This document shows positions 31,120-39,264 of a stretch of DNA of 64,000 bases, in pieces (position 1 is the stretch's first letter; each line of letters starts with the position of its first letter). Below the pieces are notes generated by a model, which saw only the letters and a list, made by a program, of their open reading frames with translations, made no database searches and was not told the DNA's origin. The DNA is taken from positions 1 to 64,000 of the forward strand of contig NZ_UUIS01000084.1 in the NCBI RefSeq assembly GCF_900589395.1, written 5' to 3'. A program made the position numbers and the translations under genes. The stretch is from Pseudomonas viridiflava. Lineage in GTDB: Bacteria; Pseudomonadota; Gammaproteobacteria; Pseudomonadales; Pseudomonadaceae.

Positions 31120-33585
31120 CTATTGCAAAGCTCCTGTTGCAAATAGTCGTATCTTGAAGCCGCTAACTGCATTCGCCCAAGTTGTATTGCCTCGTGCTTT
31201 CCAATAAGCGGCGGATCGTTCTAGTATTCCTACCTCATACTTTCCTACTTTTACCGGCTGCGCACTCTTGACAATCTCCCATGGCGCTTCAACATAAAGC
31301 GCCATCAACAAATTAAAGCTGTACCCCAGGTTATACCCCACCTTGACCATATCCTTGGCGCTGAGGTTTCCATCACGTCCCACTTCCTGCCAGACCAGCG
31401 CGGTATTGATGAAGTTGAGCATGATCACGCTCCAGCTGATGCTGGCGCCATGGATGCCCCATTCCTGGGTTACGTTTCTTACGTGTTGTTGCCAGTGCCT
31501 GGCTACGTTCTTACCTGAATGGAAAAACTTCTCTATTTCCTGCCGGAATAATTTGGCGTACTCGTTGTTCCTGAAATCAATCAGCATGGGGATTTTCAGG
31601 TCATGTGCCTGCAGGCGGGCGTCACGAGCGTTTACATCGTGGGTCAGGCTTTGACGTACCCAAGGTTTTCCAGGGTAGAACCAGCGCTGCTGTACGATAT
31701 TGAGGTCTCGCTGCAATCGCAGGCGTTCGCGCTCCCAGGCCTGGAGTTTTTTATCGAACGCTTCATCGATTTTGGTGCCTCCCTCAGTATTGATGAGAAC
31801 CTTGCCGATGAGGAAATTACGCAACAGGGCAATCAGATTCGGTTGTTTGCCCTGAGCCAGACGGCTGTCTGCCGGGATCAGGGCGATCAGTATGGCTTGG
31901 GCGACTTGCTTGCCGCGGCCGGTGGCCAGTTCCTTCATGGCTTTGAAGGTGTCTTGCACCGGCTGTTTGAGTGCTTTCATCCAGGCCGCATCGGCAAAGC
32001 CTGAATGGTTGAGCACGGCATTGAGTTCGCCGGCGCGAGTGACCAGGTTCGTGATATCGCCAAGCCCATTGAGCAGCCTGTCGGCCTGGTGGTGCAGGGC
32101 CTCTTTCAAGGGCGCCGAGAATCCATAACGCAGGGTGCCGAACAATGTAGTAGCCTGGTCCTCTTGGGCATTTATCCAACCGACGGCATCATCGTGCTGG
32201 CCCCAGAGGGTGAGCAGCTCTTCTGTGATTGTTTGCAGATACAGGAGTGTGTTGGGATTGGCGGTGTCGATAAACAGCTTCAATGGTTCTATGCCGATAT
32301 GTTCAAACCATTGTCGGAAGTCGGAGCGGGTGTTTTCGATCTGGCTCTGTAGGCGCTTGAGGATTGGCAGTTGTTGCTGCAGGTGCAGGCGTGCAGCCTT
32401 GAGATCGGCCTGCATGCGCCATTTGCTTCGAGCGTTCCAGTCCTGAATTTCAGCTGTTGAGGGTGAGGGTTTATAGCGCTGCACAAGTGTTTCGTGCATG
32501 CGCAGGCTTGGCGGATCGGTTACAGGTTGCTGGGCAACATCCAGTGTTGTGCCTGATCCCAGTGCTTGCGCTTCTTCAAGCGCGAGCTGTTCCAGGTAGG
32601 CTTCCATATCCAGGAGGTACTGTTGGATGCTGACTGGGTCGTCTTTTATCCAGGGCCAGGGTGACTGTTTTGAGTCAGGCTGGCTGGGCATGCCACACAG
32701 TCCCGTAACGGCAATGGCCATGTCCACCTTGTGTTGTTCATGTGCCTGCCAGGTCTGATAAGCCGCCAGATCGCCTGCCAGTTGCATTCCCAGGTCCTTC
32801 ACAATGGCCAGCGGATCGTCCAGCGCAATCAACAGTGCACTGTCCTTGTCCGGCACACTGCCCAGCCAGTGCACATCGGCGCCCAGTGGCACCCAGGCCG
32901 CTTCACCCTCCTGAGGGTTGAAAGGTGGTTTGGTGCTTGGGATGGCAGCGTCGTAAAAGCGAAAGTCTTCATGCACTTCTCCTGCATCCACATCCGCCAC
33001 CGCCTTGGCCATCTCGCTCAACGGCAAGGTCCCCGGCTCGTTCATGGTGATGCAGTAACCGGCCAGGTCCAGGCGTTTCATCCACAGCGCCCGGCTGTCT
33101 TCGTGCGAGCGCATGTGCTCGCAGATTCGCCAGGTCCATTGCACCGGCGCGTAGGCGATGTGCAGGGTGTTCTTGCGCGGGTAGAGCAGGTAAGGCTGGG
33201 CTTCGCCGCTGCCGGTGCGTATGTCCTGGCCCAGGTGGGCGTCGGTCCAGACGATACGTTGCAGGCCGGCGTCGCTGGCGCTGTAGGCGTATTCGTGGAA
33301 GGTGCCGGCGGTTTCGTCGAACACATAGACGTAGCCGTCGTAGAGTTGGCGCAAGGTGTAGATGCGGCTTCTGATCGATGGCAAGGCGGGCCATTTGCCG
33401 GTCTTGGGCAACAGTTTGCGGGCAGGCGGGTTGGGGTCGTAGCGCGAGCGGTCCAGGGCATAGCGCACCGGTACGATGGCGATGCCGGCGCCCTTGAAAG
33501 GGCACAGGCTGGTGCCGGTGGCTGGGGTCTTGTCGAATTCGGTCGCACGGCACTGCCGCACAGTGCCTTGTTTAAGGTTTTCCAT
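31120..33585 (-). CDS. N-terminal part (821 aa) of the VasX/BTH_I2691-like T6SS effector
   Basis: Recognised by its start: ATEFDKTPATGTSLCPFKG, then IAIVPVRYALDR and IYTLRQLYDGYVYVFDE. These are typical of the toxin VasX N-terminal region of T6SS effectors. The middle is alpha-helical. It has no signal peptide, as expected for a T6SS cargo. As it stands it ends just as the first membrane segments begin, so the pore-forming C-terminus would be missing. The ATG has AGGAG seven bases upstream and overlaps the DUF4123 adaptor gene by 14 bases, which shows tight coupling of adaptor and cargo. Confidence 0.85.
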   Translation of the reverse strand: MENLKQGTVRQCRATEFDKTPATGTSLCPFKGAGIAIVPVRYALDRSRYDPNPPARKLLPKTGKWPALPSIRSRIYTLRQLYDGYVYVFDETAGTFHEYAYSASDAGLQRIVWTDAHLGQDIRTGSGEAQPYLLYPRKNTLHIAYAPVQWTWRICEHMRSHEDSRALWMKRLDLAGYCITMNEPGTLPLSEMAKAVADVDAGEVHEDFRFYDAAIPSTKPPFNPQEGEAAWVPLGADVHWLGSVPDKDSALLIALDDPLAIVKDLGMQLAGDLAAYQTWQAHEQHKVDMAIAVTGLCGMPSQPDSKQSPWPWIKDDPVSIQQYLLDMEAYLEQLALEEAQALGSGTTLDVAQQPVTDPPSLRMHETLVQRYKPSPSTAEIQDWNARSKWRMQADLKAARLHLQQQLPILKRLQSQIENTRSDFRQWFEHIGIEPLKLFIDTANPNTLLYLQTITEELLTLWGQHDDAVGWINAQEDQATTLFGTLRYGFSAPLKEALHHQADRLLNGLGDITNLVTRAGELNAVLNHSGFADAAWMKALKQPVQDTFKAMKELATGRGKQVAQAILIALIPADSRLAQGKQPNLIALLRNFLIGKVLINTEGGTKIDEAFDKKLQAWERERLRLQRDLNIVQQRWFYPGKPWVRQSLTHDVNARDARLQAHDLKIPMLIDFRNNEYAKLFRQEIEKFFHSGKNVARHWQQHVRNVTQEWGIHGASISWSVIMLNFINTALVWQEVGRDGNLSAKDMVKVGYNLGYSFNLLMALYVEAPWEIVKSAQPVKVGKYEVGILERSAAYWKARGNTTWANAVSGFKIRLFATGALQ

Positions 33586-34456
33586 CAGTCAGCTCCTGGG
33601 TCGTGCGGCGTTCACGGTAGAGGTCAAAAGCGTCCAGTTGCTGTTCCGGCGCCGGGCACAGGGGAGTGGGGTGCTCGGTCAGCCACCGCTGCCAGTCGCC
33701 GCCTGCGCTTGTGGTGAAGTCCTGTCCCAGCGTGTGGCTGTACTCGGCCCAGGTGGCCAGGGCGAATTCGCTGACCAGGCCCCAGTCGCGACCGCTGCGC
33801 AGCACTTCATCGAGCCAGGCATCGATCTGCTCCGGACGCTGGTCGGCAAAGGCGGTGGGTGTGAGTCGGGTGATCCAGGCATGCAGGCGTCGCTTGAACA
33901 GAAAGTCAAAAGCGTGCTCGAAGGCTTCAAGCTGGGCCGGTCCTTGCACCGCAAACCGGGATTGCCATTGGTAGGGATCGCCATCAATGGCAAAGGTGGT
34001 GATACCCGCCATCGCAGTGGCCGGTTCGGGATGCCAAGGCTGCCGAGGACTCGCCACCTGCACCCGCTCAATCGGGCCAAGCGTCCGGTTGCGATGCGCC
34101 TGCTCCTGGCTGGCCAGCCAGAAGTGCAGCACCAGCGGATCGGCAAAGCGCAGCAGGCTGGCGTTGCCCAGATGATCGGGCGGGCAGATGAAGTGGCGCA
34201 GGTGGCCTATGATCGCCGACCGCGGTGCCGGGCTGTGCAGCAGGCATGAGCAGGCTTGCCAGTGGTCTTGCTGCTGCCATTCATCGCGCAGGCGGTCGCT
34301 GGCCTGGACCAGGATCGGCCCCTTGTCTTTGAGGCCGTCCCAGCGCGTGCCGAGGTAGAGCGGGTCGATCTCCAGGGTTTCGCCGCGGCCGTAGAGGGTT
34401 TTAAGCGCGTCGGGCAGCAACAGGCCGTCGATCAGTACAAAGGCCTGCGCGCTCAT
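33572..34456 (-). CDS. DUF4123 T6SS effector adaptor
   Basis: A 294-residue protein with the DUF4123 pattern at its N-terminus (FVLIDGLLLPDALKTLYGRG, then PLYLGTRWDGL and GPILVQASDRL) and a variable C-terminal half. DUF4123 proteins (also called TEC or Tap) carry an effector onto its VgrG tip. Its place between vgrG and the effector gene fits exactly. ATG 34456 overlaps the vgrG stop by four bases; the longer frame to 34486 lies inside vgrG and is rejected. It should be specific for the VasX-like cargo. Confidence 0.88.
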   Translation of the reverse strand: MSAQAFVLIDGLLLPDALKTLYGRGETLEIDPLYLGTRWDGLKDKGPILVQASDRLRDEWQQQDHWQACSCLLHSPAPRSAIIGHLRHFICPPDHLGNASLLRFADPLVLHFWLASQEQAHRNRTLGPIERVQVASPRQPWHPEPATAMAGITTFAIDGDPYQWQSRFAVQGPAQLEAFEHAFDFLFKRRLHAWITRLTPTAFADQRPEQIDAWLDEVLRSGRDWGLVSEFALATWAEYSHTLGQDFTTSAGGDWQRWLTEHPTPLCPAPEQQLDAFDLYRERRTTQELTDGKP

Positions 34457-36477
34457 TGACGCACCTCCAGCGCTGCTTTTTCGCACGCTTCGCAGCGGCT
34501 GTTGCGCTTGAGAGTGGTTTGCTGGGCCGGTTGCAGCAGGTCGCCGGCCTGGTCGCTGTCGGCAGGTCGTGCCGCGTCGGGCAGTAGCGGGGCCGCCGGT
34601 GTGCCATTGCCGGGGCTGGCACCGCTGTTGAGCCTGATGGCCGCGCCGGTCAGGGTCACACCGCTGGCGTCGAGGGTCATGACGCTGCCGCCGGCCTTGA
34701 GGGTGATGTGCTGCCCGGCATCGAGAATCAGTTTTTGCCCGGCCTTGAGGTGGATCTCGCTGTTGGCCTCGACCAGTTGCGCAACGCCCAGGCGAATATG
34801 CTGGGTCTGGCCGACCGTCAGATGATCATCGGCCTTGACCTCGGTGAGGCGCGCCGCGTCCGTGGTGCGATGCTGCTCAGCCAGAAAATGGCTGTAGCTG
34901 TTGGCCTCGACTCGGTCATGGCGCTCGTGACCGACGCGAATACTCTGGTCGTTTTCGATCTCCTGGTCCCAATTGCGCTGGGCATGGATGAAAATCTGTT
35001 CTTCGCCGGCACGGTCTTCGATGCGCAGTTCGTTGTAGCCCTGGCCGCCGGGGCTGCTCAGGCTCTTGAATACGCTGCGGGTCTTGTGTTCGGGCAGCGG
35101 GTACGGGGGCGAATGGTCGCTGTGGTGCAGGCAGCCGCTGATCAGCGGCTGGTCGGGGTCGCCTTCGAGAAAGGTCACCAGTACTTCCATGTCGACCCGG
35201 GGCAGGCTCACCGCGCCATAGTGATTGCCGGCCCAGCCGCTGGCGACCCGCACCCAGCAACTGGAGCGCTCGTTGCGTTCACCTTCGCGGTCCCAGTGGA
35301 ACTGCACCTTGACCCGCCCGTGACGGTCGCAATGGATCTCTTGCCCGGCCGGGCCGGTGACCCTGGCGGTCTGGCTGCCGAGAATACGCGGCTTGGGGTG
35401 GTGCAGCGGCGGGCGATACGGCGTGTCGGCGGGCGTGGCCAGGAAACGGTTGCGATAGCCCTGGGTGAAATCGCCACTGGCCTCGAACGTGGCCGCATCT
35501 TCCAGCACCTGCGGCTGGCGACCTTCGTGGTGGATGTCGGTCAACAGCCACGGTTGGTTGCAGTGCGCCCGAGGGTGGCCGGTCATCGGCACCACATGCC
35601 CGCTGACCAGGCCGGGCTGATTGCTGTGGCCCTCGGCCTGCCGGTAGTCATGACGATGACGTTCCAGCGCGCGTTGGGCAAGCACCTGGCCCCGGTCGCG
35701 GTGCGTGAAGCGGCCGGGGTAATCGTAGTCCTCAAGCGCCAGCGCGGCCTGGCTGTCGGCGTTGCTGATCAGGTCGACCCTGGGCAGCTCGAAATGATAG
35801 TCGCGGCGGGTGACGCGGCTGGTTCGCGTTTCCAGGCGCAGGTTGAAGCGTTCGATCACCGGCGTGTCGGCAACCAGTGATCGGTCGGGGTGATAGGCCA
35901 GCGGTGGCAAGGCTGCAAAGCAGGCCTGATCGTCAGCAAACACCAGGGTGTGGCCGTCACGGTTGTGCGTGAAGTGGTAGTGAAGGCCTTCCTCTTCACA
36001 CAAGCGCTGGATGAAATGCAGGTCCGATTCGTCGTACTGCACACAGTACTCGCGTGCCGGGCACGCCTTGCGCAGCTTGAAATGCCAGGCGTCGGCCAGG
36101 ATGCCATGCTCCTTGAGCACCTGGGCGATGATGTCCGGCACAGTCAGTTGCTGGAAAATCCGCTGGTTGATGCGGTAGGCGAGGTTGGCCAGCCGCGGGC
36201 GCAGGCTGAGTTGGTAGTGGCTCAGCCGCTGGCCGCGATCACCTTGGGCGATGCGCTCGACCTGACCGTGGATACCGCAGCCTTGCGCGTCGATTTGCAG
36301 GAACGCAGGCTGGTGCAACAGTGCTTCGAGGTCCACGTCGTGCCGTTCGCTGACCAGATGCACATCGAAACGAAACGGCTGGTTAAGGGCTTCATGGCCC
36401 TTGAAGGCCAGGACCTTGAAATCGTGCTGGCCAGGCAGGTTCAGGGCGAAGGTCGGCTGATGGGCGCGGGTACTCAT
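34453..36477 (-). CDS. vgrG: VgrG type VI secretion tip protein
   Basis: A 674-residue VgrG. The gp27-like part (FDVHLVSERHDVDLEALL, CVQYDESDLHFIQRLCEEEGLHYHF as landmarks) is followed by the gp5 OB-fold region (GRVKVQFHWDREG, SSCWVRVASGWAG) and a repetitive beta-helix (EIHLKAGQKLILDAGQHITLKAGG as a landmark, about 560-610). An 80-residue tail ends with a CxxC pair (RCEAC). It forms the trimeric spike of the T6SS and would carry the DUF4123-loaded effector. No T6SS structural genes are nearby, so this is an orphan vgrG island. The start at 36477 is preferred; 36525 is also in frame. Confidence 0.93.
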   Translation of the reverse strand: MSTRAHQPTFALNLPGQHDFKVLAFKGHEALNQPFRFDVHLVSERHDVDLEALLHQPAFLQIDAQGCGIHGQVERIAQGDRGQRLSHYQLSLRPRLANLAYRINQRIFQQLTVPDIIAQVLKEHGILADAWHFKLRKACPAREYCVQYDESDLHFIQRLCEEEGLHYHFTHNRDGHTLVFADDQACFAALPPLAYHPDRSLVADTPVIERFNLRLETRTSRVTRRDYHFELPRVDLISNADSQAALALEDYDYPGRFTHRDRGQVLAQRALERHRHDYRQAEGHSNQPGLVSGHVVPMTGHPRAHCNQPWLLTDIHHEGRQPQVLEDAATFEASGDFTQGYRNRFLATPADTPYRPPLHHPKPRILGSQTARVTGPAGQEIHCDRHGRVKVQFHWDREGERNERSSCWVRVASGWAGNHYGAVSLPRVDMEVLVTFLEGDPDQPLISGCLHHSDHSPPYPLPEHKTRSVFKSLSSPGGQGYNELRIEDRAGEEQIFIHAQRNWDQEIENDQSIRVGHERHDRVEANSYSHFLAEQHRTTDAARLTEVKADDHLTVGQTQHIRLGVAQLVEANSEIHLKAGQKLILDAGQHITLKAGGSVMTLDASGVTLTGAAIRLNSGASPGNGTPAAPLLPDAARPADSDQAGDLLQPAQQTTLKRNSRCEACEKAALEVRQ

Positions 36478-36795
36478 GGCAGATCTACCGGTTATGGCTG
36501 ATGAACAGGACATACCAAGATCCATGCCGGCAAATAATTACTTTTTTAAATCAATGGCTTGGGTTTTTATCGAGTGAATTTCGAGTGTTTTTTGATCAGA
36601 AGGCCGGCTGTTGTTGCGCAAGCCTTTGCACGGCCGTGCAAAGGCTTGCGCAGGGGGTGAGCGCCTTGCTGCCATTGGGTGAAAGACATCCGCCCCTACA
36701 GGGAGCTGTGCATGTTTGTGCGCACTCAGGTCATGGCCGTGAGTGACGCGGTATGATGCTGCGTTTCACCGACCCCCCGTTTCGAGCACCCTGCC
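36478..36795. other. vgrG / SelW-like divergent intergenic region
   Basis: 318 bases without a gene. It holds an AT-rich stretch just upstream of vgrG (36525-36600, probable promoter), the perfect palindrome at 36616-36653, and the leader of the SelW-like gene. Confidence 0.5.
36616..36653. repeat. Perfect 38-bp palindrome without loop
   Basis: TGCGCAAGCCTTTGCACGG is followed directly by its exact complement. It has no poly-T tail, so a terminator role is unlikely. It lies about 140 bases before vgrG, beyond the AT-rich promoter. Confidence 0.8.
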
Positions 36796-37086
36796 ATGAC
36801 TCCAGCCAAAGCCCAGATCGTCATTACCTATTGCACCCAGTGCCAGTGGTTGCTACGCGCCGCCTGGCTGGCCCAGGAGCTGTTGAGCACCTTCGGCGAT
36901 GATCTGGGACGGGTGTGCCTGGAGCCGGGCACCGGTGGCATCTTTCGCATCACCTGCGATGAGGTGCAGATTTGGGAGCGCAAGCTTGATGGCGGTTTTC
37001 CCGAGGCCAAGGTACTCAAGCAGCGGGTGCGCGATTGCATCGATCCCGAGCGCGACCTGGGGCATAACGATCGCCCGGCTCAGTGA
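36796..37086 (+). CDS. SelW/SelT/Rdx-type thioredoxin-like protein
   Basis: A 96-residue protein of the Rdx family (selenoprotein W-like), with the redox pair Cys13-Cys16 in YCTQCQWLL at the first beta-alpha turn and the GTGGIFRI and FPEAKVLKQRVRDCI sections of the family. In bacteria the selenocysteine is replaced by cysteine, as here. Function in bacteria is poorly known; a thiol-disulfide role is likely. There is little ribosome-site signal. Its stop overlaps the stop of the convergent EamA gene by seven bases. Confidence 0.88.
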   Translation: MTPAKAQIVITYCTQCQWLLRAAWLAQELLSTFGDDLGRVCLEPGTGGIFRITCDEVQIWERKLDGGFPEAKVLKQRVRDCIDPERDLGHNDRPAQ

Positions 37087-37952
37087 GTGGAGGCGGCCTG
37101 GTCGGCAGGCTTGAGCCCCGATAGCACAATGGCGGCGATGATCAACGCGCCACCGGCCAGCATGCGCAGCGTTGGCGCTTCGGCAAAGATCAGCCAGGCC
37201 AGGGCAATGCCATAGACCGGCTCCATGGCGAACACCACGGCGGCGATGCGGGCCTTGACCACCGCCAGGCTGGCGACAAACAGGCTATGGGCCAGCCCCG
37301 TGCAGATCACCCCGAGCAGCGCCAGCCACAGCCAGTCGATGGCGCGCAGGCTATGCAGTTGGGGCACCGCGAACGGCACCAGGCAGAGCATCACCATCAG
37401 GTTCTGCCACAGCGCCGCCTGTACGGGGGGTACATGCGCCGCACTGGCCCGGTTGGTCAGCGACAGCAGCGCGAAAGTCAGCCCGGAAAAGACGCCCCAT
37501 AACAGCCCGCCCGTGGCCTGGCTGGCCACGTCGAAGGTCGGGGTGACCAGCACCAGCCCGGCGCTGACCAGCATCACCAGCATGATTTCCCGGCGGTGGA
37601 TCTTTTCCTTGAACAGCAGTCCTTCGAGCACCACGGTAAAGGCTGGAAAGGTGGCAAAACCCAGGGTGGCAATGGCCACGCCGGCAGTCTTGATGGCCAT
37701 GAAAAAGGCCACCCAGTGCACGCACAGCAGTACGCCGGACAACGCCATCTGCCACCGGTGACGACGTTGCAGCGGTTGCCAGCCGGCGCGCTGGAACAGT
37801 GTGATGAAGGCCCCCAGTGCCAGGACGGCAAAGGCTGCGCGAGCGAAAACGATGACGACTGGCGTGGTGGCTGCCAGTTTGCCGAGCACACCGGCCATGC
37901 CGACCAGGATGGCGCCCAGGTGCAGGGCGCCCAATGCGGTGCGTGGAGTCAT
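37080..37952 (-). CDS. EamA/DMT family transporter
   Basis: A 290-residue inner-membrane protein with about ten helices and the duplicated EamA domain (first around 5-135, second around 150-285, with the FAMEPVYGIALAWLIFAE motif in the second). DMT transporters export amino acids, nucleosides or other small metabolites; the substrate is unknown. AAGGA lies five bases before ATG 37952, so the long upstream frame is rejected. It is convergent with the SelW-like gene and divergent from the LpxH-like gene. Confidence 0.9.
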   Translation of the reverse strand: MTPRTALGALHLGAILVGMAGVLGKLAATTPVVIVFARAAFAVLALGAFITLFQRAGWQPLQRRHRWQMALSGVLLCVHWVAFFMAIKTAGVAIATLGFATFPAFTVVLEGLLFKEKIHRREIMLVMLVSAGLVLVTPTFDVASQATGGLLWGVFSGLTFALLSLTNRASAAHVPPVQAALWQNLMVMLCLVPFAVPQLHSLRAIDWLWLALLGVICTGLAHSLFVASLAVVKARIAAVVFAMEPVYGIALAWLIFAEAPTLRMLAGGALIIAAIVLSGLKPADQAASTH

Positions 37953-38088
37953 GGTTATCCTTGAAGAGGGGGGCGGGCAAATTCTACACCGTGGGCGCGC
38001 CAGTCGGCTGTCATGGTAACGCCACGGCGGTGTCATATGCGCTTCACTGCATGCGGGCACGCTGGGCAAAACCCCTCGGAGGTTGCCC

Positions 38089-38898
38089 ATGAGCAGCGCT
38101 CAGTTCGCCAGGCCCAGCCGCAAGCAACACGTGCGTACCCTATGGATTTCCGATGTGCACCTGGGCACCCGCGATTGCCAGGCCGAGCACTTGTCGGCGT
38201 TTCTCAAGGGCTACCAGGCCGACAGAATCTACCTGGTCGGCGACATCATCGACGGCTGGAAGCTGCGTGGCGGCATGTACTGGCCCCAGGCGCACACCAA
38301 CGTGATCCGCCGCCTGCTGACCATGAGCAAGCGCGGCACCGAGGTGATCTACATCACCGGCAACCATGATGAGTTCCTGCGCCGTTATTCCAGGCTGGTG
38401 CTGGGCAATATCAAGCTGCTTGATGAGGCCGTGCACGTCACCGCCGACGGTCGACGCCTGCTGGTGATTCATGGCGACCAGTTCGATGTCATTACCCGCT
38501 ATCACCGCTGGCTGGCGTTTCTCGGCGACTCGGCCTACGAGTTCACCCTGACCCTGAACCGCTGGCTCAACCACTGGCGCGCGCGTTATGGCCATGGTTA
38601 CTGGTCGTTGTCGGCGTACCTCAAGCACAAGGTCAAGGGCGCGGTGAACTTCATCAGTGACTTTGAACAGGCCATCGCCCATGAATGCGTCAAGCGCGGG
38701 CTCGACGGCGTGGTGTGCGGGCACATCCACCACGCCGAGATCCGCCAGATGGGCGAGGTGGAGTACCTCAATTGCGGGGATTGGGTGGAGTCGTGCACGG
38801 CGCTGATCGAGCACCTGGACGGCCACATCGAGCTGTATCGCCTGGCGGACGCTCAGCTATTGCAAAAACAGCAGGCCCAGGAAGCGCTGCCCGTCTAG
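38089..38898 (+). CDS. LpxH-like metallophosphoesterase (UDP-2,3-diacylglucosamine diphosphatase family)
   Basis: A 269-residue calcineurin-like phosphoesterase with the full metal-binding set: SDVHLG, VGDIIDGW, GNHDE, HGDQFD and CGHIHHAE. The LpxH family splits UDP-2,3-diacylglucosamine for lipid A. The extra length and the WNLNxWRxRYGxGYW-like middle are those of the LpxH2 or lpxH-paralogue branch common in Pseudomonas. The true lpxH may be elsewhere, so the substrate is left open. GGAGG lies six bases before ATG 38089; a TTG two codons upstream is less likely. Its stop overlaps the convergent Mpo1-like gene by four bases. Confidence 0.85.
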   Translation: MSSAQFARPSRKQHVRTLWISDVHLGTRDCQAEHLSAFLKGYQADRIYLVGDIIDGWKLRGGMYWPQAHTNVIRRLLTMSKRGTEVIYITGNHDEFLRRYSRLVLGNIKLLDEAVHVTADGRRLLVIHGDQFDVITRYHRWLAFLGDSAYEFTLTLNRWLNHWRARYGHGYWSLSAYLKHKVKGAVNFISDFEQAIAHECVKRGLDGVVCGHIHHAEIRQMGEVEYLNCGDWVESCTALIEHLDGHIELYRLADAQLLQKQQAQEALPV

Positions 38899-39206
38899 AA
38901 CGGCACCCGCCCCAGCAGCATGTCGCGAAACATCACGAAATCGCCCATCAGGCTGTACAGCGGATGCTGGAACGTCGCCGGGCGGTTGCGTTCGAACAGG
39001 TAATGCCCGGCCCAGGCAAAGCCGTAGCCCGCCAAAGGCACCAGCCACAGCAGTTGCCAGCGGCCACTGCCAATAGCAAATGCCAGCAGGAAAATCACCA
39101 GGCTGGTGCCAACGAAGTGCAGGCGCCGACAGGTGCTGTTGCGGTGTTCTTCGAGGTAATACGGATAAAACTCGGCGAAGTTCGCGAAATGCCTGGCGTG
39201 TTCCAT
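38895..39206 (-). CDS. Mpo1-like (DUF962) membrane protein
   Basis: A 103-residue protein with two or more hydrophobic spans (SLVIFLLAFAIGSGRWQLLWLVPLAG as a landmark, about 35-65) and the family's conserved ends: FAEFYPYYLEEHRN at the start and GYGFAWAGHYLFERNRPATFQHPLYSLMGD near the end (partial). The yeast relative Mpo1 is an Fe(II) dioxygenase for 2-hydroxy fatty acids, and the His residues used there (HRN, GH) are kept. The bacterial role is not established. GAGGA lies before ATG 39206; the longer frame overlaps TrkH and is rejected. Confidence 0.87.
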   Translation of the reverse strand: MEHARHFANFAEFYPYYLEEHRNSTCRRLHFVGTSLVIFLLAFAIGSGRWQLLWLVPLAGYGFAWAGHYLFERNRPATFQHPLYSLMGDFVMFRDMLLGRVPF

Positions 39207-39264
39207 GGTGTACGTCCTCAGGTCGGTCTGCCGCCAGTCTAGCGCCGCTCGGGGACGTGCGTCA

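Larger units (their letters stand above)
30195..33585 (-). pseudogene. T6SS effector, VasX / BTH_I2691-like, broken by two frameshifts
   Basis: Three minus-strand frames join into one coding sequence of about 1130 residues if two missing bases are restored. The first frame ends at TAG 31120-31122 after LFATGALQ. Dropping back one base near 31127-31129 (a TTT run) gives AIAATGLEIWDLYDDYKNS NTEDEKR. That frame stops in turn, and one more base in the six-base A run at 31051-31056 leads into the frame of MALGGTLQIFSLL. The restored layout is VasX-like: N-terminal VasX/MIX-type region, long helical middle, hydrophobic segments near 830-910, soluble C-terminus. Lesions may be real inactivation or assembly errors in short runs. 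Confidence 0.8.

Noticed and set aside
36616..36653. Palindrome as a rho-independent terminator
   Set aside because: No T run follows on either strand, and it lies upstream of both flanking genes.
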